Positions 8,353-16,236 are shown, counted from the first letter of the stretch. The stretch: 64,000 bases of DNA from 66-474 sp044464225 (GCA_044464225.1 JBIQLN010000008.1:1-64000); one strand, 5' to 3'. Notes: generated by a model from the sequence alone, not told the origin. Translations and numbers: made by a program.

Positions 8353-8445
8353 GGAGAGGTGTCCGAGCGGTCGAAGGAGCACGCCTGGAAAGTGTGTAAG
8401 CGGCTAAACCCCGCTTCGCGGGTTCGAATCCCGCCCTCTCCGCCA
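8353..8445 (+). tRNA. tRNA-Ser(GGA), intact
   Basis: 93 nt including encoded CCA. The acceptor stem GGAGAGG (8353-8359) pairs perfectly with CCTCTCC (8435-8441), followed by discriminator G and CCA (8443-8445). The anticodon stem CACGC/GTGTG encloses loop CTGGAAA with anticodon GGA (8387-8389), reading UCC/UCU. The long variable arm AAGCGG/CCGCTT is the class II serine hallmark. It closely resembles E. coli serW-type tRNA. It is flanked by repeats R1 and R2. Confidence 0.95.
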
Positions 8446-8498
8446 GTTTTCAGGAAAATCGTGAGGTGCAAGGGCGGGTGAGAACCCGCAGGGTCCGA

Positions 8499-8581
8499 CG
8501 AATGCGCCGGGAGCGAATTCGGACGACCGAAGGTCGGCCCCGAGCGTGGCGAGGGGTGAGCATCAGGGACGATGCGAACAT
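8499..8581 (+). repeat. Structured repeat R2 (second copy) at a tRNA-Ser T-loop
   Basis: An 83-bp copy of the R1 element. From 8514 to 8580 it differs from 8254-8320 at only a few positions. Left of it is a degenerate T-arm-like GGGTCCGA (8491-8498), and right of it a perfect tRNA-Ser 3' end. The first hairpin is GAATGCGC/GCGAATTC: two base pairs differ from R1 by compensating changes on both strands and one pair is a mismatch. The third hairpin changes only in its loop. Confidence 0.75.
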
Positions 8582-8599
8582 ATCCCGCCCTCTCCGCCA
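8582..8599 (+). repeat. Copy of the tRNA-Ser 3' end (T-loop to CCA)
   Basis: ATCCCGCCCTCTCCGCCA is identical to the last 18 bases of the intact tRNA (8428-8445), and identity continues for four more bases. It begins exactly where the truncated copy at 8164-8238 ends, so the two together would make one complete tRNA-Ser split by 343 bp. The SRP RNA starts about 15 bp further on. Confidence 0.85.
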
Positions 8600-8613
8600 G
8601 TTTCAAAGTTCAT

Positions 8614-8723
8614 GGTGGCCCCGTTGGTGCCTCCGCGACGATAGATCGAAAACCCCGCCAGATCCGGAAGGAAGCAACGGTATCGGTTGACTCGTGCGCC
8701 GGAGATCCGCTGACGGGGCCGCC
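8614..8723 (+). ncRNA. ffs: 4.5S RNA, small bacterial signal recognition particle RNA
   Basis: About 110 nt. The apical Ffh-binding domain is diagnostic: CAGATCCGGAAGGAAGCA with the GGAA tetraloop near 8666. The ends form the long closing helix: GGCCCCGT (8617-8624) pairs perfectly with ACGGGGCC (8713-8720). The RNA binds Ffh and targets ribosomes making inner-membrane proteins to FtsY. Position directly before dnaX is a common arrangement in this group. End positions are estimated from the helix. Confidence 0.9.
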
Positions 8724-8737
8724 GCCATTTTGCGGCC

Positions 8738-8766
8738 TTGGTCTTGTCGTGCTTACTTGGCACAAT
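8738..8766 (+). promoter_or_regulatory. dnaX: Possible dnaX promoter
   Basis: TTGGTC (8738-8743) and CACAAT (8761-8766) are 17 bp apart, giving a start near 8773, about 19 nt before the dnaX ATG. Both hexamers are weak matches, so this is tentative; read-through from ffs is the alternative. Confidence 0.3.
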
Positions 8767-8791
8767 GGGTGGCCGCCCACAGATCGTGCCC

Positions 8792-10435
8792 ATGACTTAT
8801 CAGGTTCTCGCGCGCAAATGGCGTCCGAAGCAGTTCGATGAACTGGTCGGGCAGGAGCACGTCGTCAAGGCGCTGACCCATGCGCTGGATTCCGCGCGCG
8901 TCCATCACGCGTACCTGTTCACGGGCACGCGCGGCGTGGGCAAGACCACGATAGCCCGCATTTTCGCGAAGTCGCTCAACTGCGAAACGGGCATGTCTGC
9001 GCATCCCTGCGGAGAATGTGCGATCTGCACGGCGGTCGACGCGGGTCGGTTCGTTGACCTGATCGAAATCGACGCGGCCAGCAATACGGGCGTCGACGAT
9101 GTGCGCGAGGTGATCGAGAACGCGCAGTACGCGCCCGCACAGGGACGTTACAAGGTGTATCTGGTGGACGAGGTGCACATGCTTTCGAAGAGCGCCTTCA
9201 ACGCCCTGTTGAAGACGCTGGAAGAGCCGCCCGAACACGTGAAGTTCCTGCTCGCCACCACCGACCCGCAAAAGCTTCCGGTGACGGTGCTGTCACGCTG
9301 CCTGAAGTTCGGCTTGAAGCGTTTGCTGCCGGAGCAGATCGCCGGGCAGATGCGGATGATCCTGGACCAGGAAGGCGTCGGTTTCGACGAAGGAGCCATC
9401 GAGGCCCTCGCGCGTGGCGCGGACGGTTCGCTGCGCGACGGGTTGTCGCTGCTCGACCAGGCGATCGCGCACGGCGGTGGTGCGCTGCGCGCGGACGACG
9501 TCCGCGCGATGCTGGGCACGATCGCCGACAACGACGTCGGCGCGCTGTTGCAAGCGCTTGCCGCGGGCGACGGCAAGGCGCTGATGGACGAAGCCGACCG
9601 CATCGCGGGCCTGTCGCCCGATTTCGCGGTGGTCCTGGAACAACTCGCGACCGCCCTGCATCGCATCCAGCTTCGGCAACTGGTGCCGGGATTCGCCGGC
9701 GACGAAGCCGAACGCGAAGTGCTTGATGCCCTTGCCGGTGCAGTCGATCCGCAGGACGTGCAGGTGTGGTATCAGTTCGCGCTGCAGGGGCGCCGCGACC
9801 TGCCGTTGGCGCCGGACGTCCGCTCCGGATTCGAGATGGCGTTGTTGCGGATGCTGGCGTTCCACGGCGGCGTGTCCGGTGCCGAGGGCCCGGCGCGACG
9901 CGTGATGTCTTCGACGCAGGAGCGCGCACCGGCTGTACGTTCCGATGCGGCGGCTTCGAAGCCGCCTGCGGCTGCTGTGCGGCGCGACCAGGTCGTTGCC
10001 GATGCGCCGCAATCTGCCGCTTCGGAAAGACCGGCGCCGCGCATCGACGGCATCGCCGACTGGGAGCGCTGGATCGAGCAGGCGGAATTGGGTGGTCCCG
10101 CCGGCCTCCTCGCGCGGCACGCGATCCCGAAGTCGCTGGAGGGCGATGTCCTGACCTTGGCGGTGACGCCCGAGCACATGATTTTTTGCACCGATTCGGC
10201 CAACGCGCAATTGCAGGACGGGCTCGGTGCCGCAATCGACCGCAAGTTGCGCGTGCGCATCGTGCACGAGGCGGTGGCCGAAACACCCGCCACGCGTGCG
10301 GCCAGGGCGCGATCGGCCGAGCAGGCCGCGGCGGAACGCGCGCTTGCCGACGACCCCATCGTCCAGGACATGCAACGCCAGTTCGGCGCCCAAATCATCC
10401 CCGAGAGCATTCGACCCGCAGGCAGACAGGCATGA
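8792..10435 (+). CDS. dnaX: DNA polymerase III subunits tau/gamma
   Basis: 547 aa clamp-loader ATPase that links polymerase cores and opens the sliding clamp. Motifs in order: Walker A GTRGVGKTT (about 45-53), the four-Cys zinc region around CGECAIC, Walker B DEVHML, sensor and arginine finger in TLEEPPEHV and SRCLKF. The C-terminal third (Ala/Arg-rich linker, then a conserved tail) is the tau part. No A-rich slippery heptamer for the gamma frameshift was seen. The ATG at 8792 begins the conserved MTYQVLARKWRP; a longer upstream start is unlikely. It overlaps ybaB by 4 bp. Confidence 0.95.
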   Translation: MTYQVLARKWRPKQFDELVGQEHVVKALTHALDSARVHHAYLFTGTRGVGKTTIARIFAKSLNCETGMSAHPCGECAICTAVDAGRFVDLIEIDAASNTGVDDVREVIENAQYAPAQGRYKVYLVDEVHMLSKSAFNALLKTLEEPPEHVKFLLATTDPQKLPVTVLSRCLKFGLKRLLPEQIAGQMRMILDQEGVGFDEGAIEALARGADGSLRDGLSLLDQAIAHGGGALRADDVRAMLGTIADNDVGALLQALAAGDGKALMDEADRIAGLSPDFAVVLEQLATALHRIQLRQLVPGFAGDEAEREVLDALAGAVDPQDVQVWYQFALQGRRDLPLAPDVRSGFEMALLRMLAFHGGVSGAEGPARRVMSSTQERAPAVRSDAAASKPPAAAVRRDQVVADAPQSAASERPAPRIDGIADWERWIEQAELGGPAGLLARHAIPKSLEGDVLTLAVTPEHMIFCTDSANAQLQDGLGAAIDRKLRVRIVHEAVAETPATRAARARSAEQAAAERALADDPIVQDMQRQFGAQIIPESIRPAGRQA

Positions 10436-10755
10436 AAGGACAACTGGGACAATTGATGCAGCAGGCGCAGCAGATGCAGGAGAACCTGAAGCGTGCGCAG
10501 GAGGAAATCGCGAAGCTGGAAGTCAACGGCAGCGCGGGCGGCGGCATGGTCGAGGTCACGATGACGGGTCGCCACGAGGTGCGCCGCGTGCGCATCGACC
10601 GCAAGATGATGGCGGACGATCCGGAGATGGCCGAAGACATGGTGGCGGCAGCCGTCAATGACGCGGTCAACAAGGTCGCGGAGGCCAGCCAGCAGAAACT
10701 CGGCAGCGTCGGCTCGGGAATGAATCTTCCGCCGGGATTCAAGTTGCCGTTTTGA
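10432..10755 (+). CDS. ybaB: YbaB/EbfC family nucleoid-associated protein
   Basis: 107 aa. A small dimeric DNA-binding protein of the nucleoid. A Gln-rich N-terminal helix is followed by EEIAKLEVNGSAGGGMVEV and the C-terminal GMNLPPGFKLPF, both typical. Coupled to dnaX (ATGA) and followed by recR, the standard dnaX-ybaB-recR block. Confidence 0.95.
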   Translation: MKGQLGQLMQQAQQMQENLKRAQEEIAKLEVNGSAGGGMVEVTMTGRHEVRRVRIDRKMMADDPEMAEDMVAAAVNDAVNKVAEASQQKLGSVGSGMNLPPGFKLPF

Positions 10756-10863
10756 AGAGCCGGTGCGGATGGGTCATGGGTATGGGCCCGTCGCGCGGTC
10801 TGCGCAAAGCGTGTCGGGTCAGGTTCCATTACCCAACCCCATTTGCAGATTGAACAGCTGCGC

Positions 10864-11466
10864 ATGCCTCACGAATCCAATCTTCTCGCCGACCTGATCG
10901 AAGCGCTGCGCTGCCTCCCCGGCGTCGGTGCCAAGAGCGCGCAGCGGATGGCCTTCCATTTGCTGGAACGCGATCGCGAGGGCGGCGTGCGTCTGGCGGC
11001 ATCAATGCAACAGGCGATGCAGCGCATCGGACATTGCAGGTCGTGCCGCAATTTCAGCGAGTCGGATGAATGCGCGATCTGCGCAAACGCCTCGCGCGAT
11101 GCCGCGCTGCTGTGCGTGGTCGAGACACCCGCCGATCTGCTCGCGATCGAGCAGGCCACCGGCTATCGCGGCCGCTACTTCGTGTTGATGGGGCGGCTCT
11201 CGCCGCTGGACGGAATGGGACCGCCCGAGCTGGGCGGCGATTTGCTGACGCGCAAGCTCGGCAATGGCGAAGTACGCGAACTGGTGATCGCGACCAACCC
11301 GACCGTGGAAGGTGAGGCCACCGCGCACTGGCTGGGACAACTCGCGCGCGCAGCCGGTGTACGCGCGACGCGACTCGCGCACGGCGTGCCCCTGGGGGGC
11401 GAGCTCGAATACGTCGACCGCGGTACGTTGGCGCATGCATTCGGCAGTCGCCTCACGATGGAGTAG
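10864..11466 (+). CDS. recR: Recombination mediator RecR
   Basis: 200 aa. Acts with RecF and RecO to load RecA onto SSB-coated gaps. The N-terminal helix-hairpin-helix LPGVGAKSAQRMAFHLL, the C4 zinc motif CRSCRNFSESDECAIC and the Toprim domain (CVVETPADLLAIEQ, then GRLSPLDGMGP) are all present. The ATG at 10864 is chosen because MPHESNLLADLIEALRCLPG matches the family start; an in-frame TTG at 10843 is possible. No clear Shine-Dalgarno sequence precedes either. Confidence 0.95.
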   Translation: MPHESNLLADLIEALRCLPGVGAKSAQRMAFHLLERDREGGVRLAASMQQAMQRIGHCRSCRNFSESDECAICANASRDAALLCVVETPADLLAIEQATGYRGRYFVLMGRLSPLDGMGPPELGGDLLTRKLGNGEVRELVIATNPTVEGEATAHWLGQLARAAGVRATRLAHGVPLGGELEYVDRGTLAHAFGSRLTME

Positions 11467-11904
11467 ATGATGGCCACCCACGCAGAACCCGAGTTGCAAC
11501 TGCAGGTTCCCGCGGTAGAGGAATATCTGGCCTTGCGCGTCGCGGCGGGTTTGAGTGCGATGAGTCCCGAAGGCGCGCGGGAAGGCTTGGCCAAAAGCTG
11601 GTGTGCGGTGTGCGTCCGCATCGGCGCCGAACTGGTCGGCATGGGACGCGTGGTCGGCGACGGCGGCCTGTTCCTGTTCGTGGTCGATATCGCGGTGACG
11701 CCGGCCTGGCAGCGGCGTGGCCTGGGCCGGCGCATCATGCAGGCGCTGATGGATCAGGTCCATGCGCGCGCGTTTCCCTATACCCAGGTGGGGCTGATGG
11801 CGGACGGGCCCGCCCATCTCCTGTACGAAAAATTCGGTTTCAGGCCGGTCGCGCCCGAATCGCAGGGCATGTCGCTACGAATGGAAAAAGGAGAACACGC
11901 GTGA
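11467..11904 (+). CDS. GNAT family N-acetyltransferase
   Basis: 145 aa. The acetyl-CoA pyrophosphate-binding motif is QRRGLGRRIM, preceded by the beta-strand FLFVVDIAVTPAW; LLYEKFGFRPV is the typical C-terminal element. The substrate is unknown. It starts immediately after the recR stop and overlaps the HIT gene by 4 bp (GTGA), so it is translated with it. A second ATG three bases on is equally possible. Confidence 0.85.
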   Translation: MMATHAEPELQLQVPAVEEYLALRVAAGLSAMSPEGAREGLAKSWCAVCVRIGAELVGMGRVVGDGGLFLFVVDIAVTPAWQRRGLGRRIMQALMDQVHARAFPYTQVGLMADGPAHLLYEKFGFRPVAPESQGMSLRMEKGEHA

Positions 11905-12263
11905 GCGATACCATCTTCGACAAGATCATCCGCCGCGAGATTCCCGCCGACGTGGTGTACGAGGACGACGACGTACTCGCGTTCCGCGACATCCATCCGC
12001 AGGCCCCGGTGCACGTGCTGTTCATTCCCAGGAACAAATCGTTGCCGACCTTGAACGATTGCGGCCTGGCCGATGCGCCATTGCTCGGCAAGTTGCTGCT
12101 GGCCGCATCCGCGTACGCCAAGCGCGAAGGCTTCGCCGACGATGGCTATCGCTGCGTGATCAACTGCAACGCCGGCGGCGGACAAACGGTGTTCTACCTG
12201 CACGTGCACCTGCTGGCGGGCAGGAAGATGCCCGAAGGCATGCTGGGCGGGCGGGGCGAGTAA
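11901..12263 (+). CDS. HIT family (HinT-like) nucleotide-binding protein
   Basis: 120 aa. HinT proteins hydrolyse purine nucleoside phosphoramidates. The HIT signature normally reads His-x-His-x-His; here it is FYLHVHLLAG, so the first His is Tyr, while the middle (nucleophile-position) and last His remain. The N-terminal IFDKIIRREIPADVVYEDD and the C-terminal GRKMPEGML are typical. Start is GTG at 11901, overlapping the GNAT stop. Confidence 0.9.
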   Translation: MSDTIFDKIIRREIPADVVYEDDDVLAFRDIHPQAPVHVLFIPRNKSLPTLNDCGLADAPLLGKLLLAASAYAKREGFADDGYRCVINCNAGGGQTVFYLHVHLLAGRKMPEGMLGGRGE

Positions 12264-12376
12264 CGGCCGTTCGTGGCCCGGCGAGGATCCGGCCACCCGA
12301 TCCCCGGTTTCCCGTTTGCGAGGCCATGGGTGAAGTACTCCCCCGGGCCTTCACCCGGCGCTTGGCGAACCTGATT

Positions 12377-12414
12377 GTCATGTCCGACAGATCGCACCGT
12401 GCGATCGGAATGAC
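12377..12414. repeat. REP-like imperfect palindrome
   Basis: GTCAT (12377) pairs with ATGAC (to 12414), then TCC with GGA, and GATCGCA with TGCGATC around a CCG loop, with small bulges between. It resembles repetitive extragenic palindromes. Only one copy was noticed in this window. Confidence 0.45.
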
Positions 12415-12617
12415 GGCAGTCACCCGCGACGGCAAGCACATGCTGGAACCCGACGGCGATGGCCGGGTTACCTGGCGCGAATCTGACGGCGTGCGCGTCG
12501 ACGGGGAGCTCATGATCCAGGCGCGCGCGACACGGACCCTTTCTTTGCTCTGGTCAGCGACGCGACCGAGCCCGCCCCGGAGGCCGGAACCGTCCGGGAT
12601 GATCGGCTTCCCATGAA

Positions 12618-12639
12618 GGCGCCCGCTTGCGGGGGCGCC
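12618..12639 (-). terminator. GC-rich hairpin downstream of the Slp gene
   Basis: GGCGCCCGC and GCGGGGGCGCC flank a two-base loop, with two extra G as a bulge. It lies about 20 bp beyond the minus-strand stop at 12657. There is no T-run, so it may only stabilise the mRNA end. Confidence 0.35.
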
Positions 12640-12656
12640 GTCGCACGGAGGCCCGG

Positions 12657-13253
12657 TCAGCCCTTCTTGGGTGGCGGTGGCGGCGGTGGGTGCCTTGGCA
12701 CCACGATCACGCGCGGTGGTGCATACCAAGGCCCGTAACCCCACGGACCCCAGCCACCCCAGAACGGATCGCCCCAGGGCCCCCAGCGGTTCCATGGATC
12801 ATACGGGCGCTGGATGTAGAGCGGCCGTTTCGGCCACAGGTACACGTTGTGGGCTTCCACCTTGGGGTAGGTGTAGTCGAACTGGCCTATCTTGTGCTGG
12901 ACCGTGCCATTGAGTGTGCCCGTCACGGTGATCTCGCGGCCCTTGGTGAACACTTCGGGATCGTAAAAGCCTTGCCTGCAGGCCACGAAGCGGCCCAGGC
13001 TATCCTCGCTGGGCTTCGGCCTTGCCTGCGAATCGAGGGGTTCGGCCAATATGAAGAAGCAGGTTTCCTGTTCGCGCGGTTGGGTTTCGATGATTTCGCC
13101 GCCCCAACGCACCTGTGCGGCATTGGCGGTCCCGCTGCGGGCCGCATCCAGCGTCACCGGTGAGTAGTTTCCCGCCAGCGGCTTCGGAATCGTGGTGCAG
13201 CCGCCCAGGCCCAGCGCGCCGATTATCAGAAGAAACAATATGCGACGTGACAT
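12657..13253 (-). CDS. Slp family outer-membrane lipoprotein
   Basis: 198 aa. A type II signal peptide ends in lipobox LGGC (Cys19), so the mature protein is lipid-anchored, probably in the outer membrane. The body carries the Slp (starvation lipoprotein) motif VRWGGEIIETQ and GREITVTGTLNGT. The C-terminal 60 residues are unusually rich in Trp, Gly and Pro and end in a poly-Pro run. The role is unknown. It is a single gene with a hairpin after the stop. Confidence 0.85.
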   Translation of the reverse strand: MSRRILFLLIIGALGLGGCTTIPKPLAGNYSPVTLDAARSGTANAAQVRWGGEIIETQPREQETCFFILAEPLDSQARPKPSEDSLGRFVACRQGFYDPEVFTKGREITVTGTLNGTVQHKIGQFDYTYPKVEAHNVYLWPKRPLYIQRPYDPWNRWGPWGDPFWGGWGPWGYGPWYAPPRVIVVPRHPPPPPPPKKG

Positions 13254-13281
13254 GACATGTCTCCGAGATGAACCGCTTCAG

Positions 13282-15273
13282 CTATTTGACCACACGGGGT
13301 GGCCGGAAATGACACACGCGCCGCGCGAATTCCCGGATTCGTTCAGGCGGCGGTTCGGGAACCGCGTAGCGCAGTCGAATATATTCGGTGGCGAGTTCTT
13401 GTAGCGCAGCCGACGAATCGGGCAACGCCGCGGCCGAACGTGCATAGAAATCGCGCGGACCTTCCGCGTGTCCGCGCACGATGCCGGAGCGTGCCAGGCG
13501 GTGCTGCAGGCGCAACTGCGCGGCTGCCAACGCGTCGCGCGGTTGGGCGCGCGGGCGCAAGGTGGCCAGCAGCGCGCCGAGACCCAATGCGACGAACACC
13601 GCAACGGCCAGCGCCACGCCCAACATCTGCGCGGTGGCGTGCTCGATCCCGAACGGTCGCAGCAAGTGCGCCTGTGACAGCGCATCGAAACCGACCACCA
13701 CTTGCCCCCACCAGCGGTTGATCACGTCCAGCCGGTTGCGCCACGGCATCCATTCATCGCTGCCGGCGCCGGTCACGTCGTCGGCCGCGCCGCCGGTGCT
13801 CGCGAGGACCACGCGCCCGACCGCCGCGGTGGGATCGACACGCACCCAGCCGCGGCCGGCCAGCCAGACCTCCGACCACGCGTGCGCATCGGACTGGCGG
13901 ACAAGCAGGTAATGCGCGAAGTCGTTCCAGTAGCCACCCTGATAGCCCACCACGACCCGTGCGGGAATGCCGGCGGCGCGCATCAGGAACGTGAAGGCGC
14001 TGGCGTAGTGTTCGCAGAAGCCGGTCTTCGTACCGAACAGGAAGTCGTCGATGCTGTCGCGCCCGAGCGGTGGTGCGTCGAGGTCGTAGGCGAAGCCGCC
14101 GGTGCGGAAGAGATCCAGCGCATCGCGGATGACCGCGGCATCGTTCCTGCCGGCCGTGCGGCGCCAGCTTTCCGCGAGAGCGCGCGCGCGCGGATCGAAG
14201 CCGGCCGGGAGTTCCAGTGCCGCCGCGCGGATGCGCGGGTCGAGCGACTCCGGCGCGAGCCGGTAATCGGTGGCGGATGCAACGCGATAACGAAGGCTCC
14301 GGTCGATCGGTTTGGTCGACCACAAGGTATGGTCGGGCCCCATGACCGAGCCCTCCGGGCTGTCGATCGGCACGTCCAGCGCAAACATCCAGTGCCGGGG
14401 GCTTGGCAGCAACGAGACCTCGTAATGGGTGAGCGGATCGCGAATAGCGACCGGAACCGGTCGTGACGAGCGTCGCGCGGCTGCCCCGGGCAGCCACGCG
14501 CGCCCGTCGAACTTCCACAGGACCATGCCGCGGAAGTAGCGCTTGCTCCCCGGAGGGGGCGCGCCATCAAAGCCAACCCGCATGGCTACGGCGTTGTCGG
14601 TCAAAAGCGAATGCAGATCGCCGGGCGCCATGCGATCGGAGATGCCGGTACGCGCGGCCCCCCGATCGGGGGCGCTCCACAGCGGCGTCGACAGGCGCGG
14701 GATCAACAGGAATCCAAGGAGTGCGGCGGGCAGGCTGGCGGCCAACAGCGCGGTGCCGGTCTTGAAGGCGGACAGCCAGCCGCCCTCGGGCAAGCCCGGT
14801 TGCAATGCACGCAGTGTCGCGAGCGCAGGCAGCAGCATCAGGCCGACCAGGATGGTGAACCCGAGTGATTGATCGAACAACAGCGCGCTCATCAGGATGA
14901 AGCATGCGAAGCCGACTGCCATCCGCGCATCGCGCACCGATTCGCTTTCCAGCACCTTCAGCACCAGCAATCCGCACACGATCGCGGCGCCGGGTTCGCG
15001 ACCGAGTGGCGTGCCGTACACCGCGATGGCGGTGCCGAGTACCGCCACGAGCATGGCGATGCGCAACCAGGCCTCGACACGTCGCGGGTGCCGATGGCGC
15101 TGCCACCACCGCGCAGCCAGGATCACCGCCAGCGCGGTCGTGTACCAAGCGGGAAGATGCGCCGCGTGCGCCGCGAGCACGCACAGCACCGTGACGCACA
15201 GCAAGGTGAAAGGCAGGGAAGCCAGTGCCGATGCAACGACGCGCGTGCCGGGTGGTGCGCCGTGCCGCGTCAT
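13282..15273 (-). CDS. TgpA-type transmembrane transglutaminase-like protein
   Basis: 663 aa. The N-terminal third has about six membrane helices. The central and C-terminal part is a transglutaminase-like (papain-fold) domain in the periplasm with Cys in KTGFCEHYASAF, His in SDAHAWSEVW and Asp in RVDPTAAV. A further membrane segment and a cytoplasmic tail follow. TgpA-like proteins act in the cell envelope but their substrate is unsettled. The ATG at 15273 overlaps the DUF58 stop by 4 bp; the frame extends further upstream but without conserved sequence. Confidence 0.85.
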   Translation of the reverse strand: MTRHGAPPGTRVVASALASLPFTLLCVTVLCVLAAHAAHLPAWYTTALAVILAARWWQRHRHPRRVEAWLRIAMLVAVLGTAIAVYGTPLGREPGAAIVCGLLVLKVLESESVRDARMAVGFACFILMSALLFDQSLGFTILVGLMLLPALATLRALQPGLPEGGWLSAFKTGTALLAASLPAALLGFLLIPRLSTPLWSAPDRGAARTGISDRMAPGDLHSLLTDNAVAMRVGFDGAPPPGSKRYFRGMVLWKFDGRAWLPGAAARRSSRPVPVAIRDPLTHYEVSLLPSPRHWMFALDVPIDSPEGSVMGPDHTLWSTKPIDRSLRYRVASATDYRLAPESLDPRIRAAALELPAGFDPRARALAESWRRTAGRNDAAVIRDALDLFRTGGFAYDLDAPPLGRDSIDDFLFGTKTGFCEHYASAFTFLMRAAGIPARVVVGYQGGYWNDFAHYLLVRQSDAHAWSEVWLAGRGWVRVDPTAAVGRVVLASTGGAADDVTGAGSDEWMPWRNRLDVINRWWGQVVVGFDALSQAHLLRPFGIEHATAQMLGVALAVAVFVALGLGALLATLRPRAQPRDALAAAQLRLQHRLARSGIVRGHAEGPRDFYARSAAALPDSSAALQELATEYIRLRYAVPEPPPERIREFARRVCHFRPPRVVK

Positions 15274-16232
15274 GGCAGCTCGGCCAGTGCGGTCAGGCAA
15301 CGGTGGTAATGCGCGGCATCGTTGGCGGGTCCGATGGCGCGCTGGTCTTCCAGAATCAGCACCCATGGGTGTGCCGTGGCGTATGCGTCGCAGACCCAGC
15401 CGGTCAGGCGTGATATGCGGGTTTCGCGATCGATGCCTGAAAGCGTGTGCCAGTCGAATCGCAGCGGCTGGCCCGGCGCGGCGCGATCGAATTGGCGTAC
15501 CAGCAGGTGCGCGTGGCGCGCGCTGGCTTTCCACGCGACGTGCCGGATCGGATCGCCGGTGTGGTACTCGCGGAGGCCGGCGAATTCGTCGCCACCGGCG
15601 ATGCGTTCGCCGGGATCGTCGTTGCGCACGGCCGGTTGCGCCTCGGCGAGGATGCGCGGATACACCAGCACGCGTTGTGCGGGTGTTATCCAGCTCCACG
15701 CGCGGAACAGTCCGAACGGCAGCGTGCTGGAAATCCGCATCCGCGGCACCTCCGTCCAACCGCGCACATTCGTGGGCATGGTGATGCAGGCGCGTTCGGT
15801 ACCGCGACCGAGTGGACAAGGCTGTTCCAGGTCGTCGACCGCAATGGTCAGGCCCGGCCGGTCGCGGCCGTCATCCGCAAAGGCAAGCTGCAGCGGCAGG
15901 CGCGCGTCGCAGAATCCGTGTTCCGCGTGCAGGGAGCGCAAGGTGAGGTCATGCAATTCGCGCCAGGTCAGCAGCATGCTGCCGGCGAGCGCCGCACCCA
16001 GCATGCAGGTCAGGAGCAGCGCGGCGTTGTTCTGGTAGTTCAGGGCGCCGAACAGCATCACCACCAGCACCAGCCCGAATCCGAAACCCGCGCGGGTGGG
16101 AACGATGTAGATGCGGCGGCGGTCGAGCTTGACCGGCAATGTTTCCGGTTTGCGCCCGCGCGCAAGAACGGGGACACGGTTCAGGATGCGCGCTGCGGTG
16201 GCCAATGAACCGCGATGCGCCATGCCATCCAT
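15270..16232 (-). CDS. DUF58 domain-containing protein
   Basis: 320 aa. Two membrane helices near residues 48-90 are followed by a cytoplasmic DUF58 domain with the typical GDEFAGLREYHTGDPIRHV region. DUF58 proteins accompany MoxR AAA ATPases and von Willebrand-like proteins, and are thought to help assemble or activate envelope complexes. It overlaps tgpA by 4 bp and follows moxR by four bases. Confidence 0.85.
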   Translation of the reverse strand: MDGMAHRGSLATAARILNRVPVLARGRKPETLPVKLDRRRIYIVPTRAGFGFGLVLVVMLFGALNYQNNAALLLTCMLGAALAGSMLLTWRELHDLTLRSLHAEHGFCDARLPLQLAFADDGRDRPGLTIAVDDLEQPCPLGRGTERACITMPTNVRGWTEVPRMRISSTLPFGLFRAWSWITPAQRVLVYPRILAEAQPAVRNDDPGERIAGGDEFAGLREYHTGDPIRHVAWKASARHAHLLVRQFDRAAPGQPLRFDWHTLSGIDRETRISRLTGWVCDAYATAHPWVLILEDQRAIGPANDAAHYHRCLTALAELP

Positions 16233-16236
16233 CGCG

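Larger units (their letters stand above)
12264..12656. other. 393-bp intergenic region, no gene supported
   Basis: Open frames cross this stretch on both strands but none has a recognisable protein, a good start or support from conserved sequence. It contains an imperfect REP-like palindrome (12377-12414) and a GC-rich inverted repeat (12618-12639) just past the stop of the minus-strand lipoprotein gene. Confidence 0.6.

Noticed and set aside
8164..8599. Integrated phage or genomic island at the tRNA-Ser
   Set aside because: Only 343 bp separate the two tRNA halves and no integrase or cargo gene is present; flanking genes are core genes.
8154..8606. Frames on both strands across the tRNA-Ser region encoding short Arg/Ser-rich peptides
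   Set aside because: They are translations of tRNA and repeat sequence; such spurious proteins are common at tRNA-Ser genes.
8792..10435. Programmed frameshift in dnaX producing gamma
   Set aside because: No A-AAA-AAG-type slippery sequence was found; the only homopolymer noticed is a T run that does not fit.
12059..12616. Plus-strand frame spanning the HIT gene end and the following gap
   Set aside because: It runs out of frame through the HIT gene and has no recognisable domain or ribosome site.
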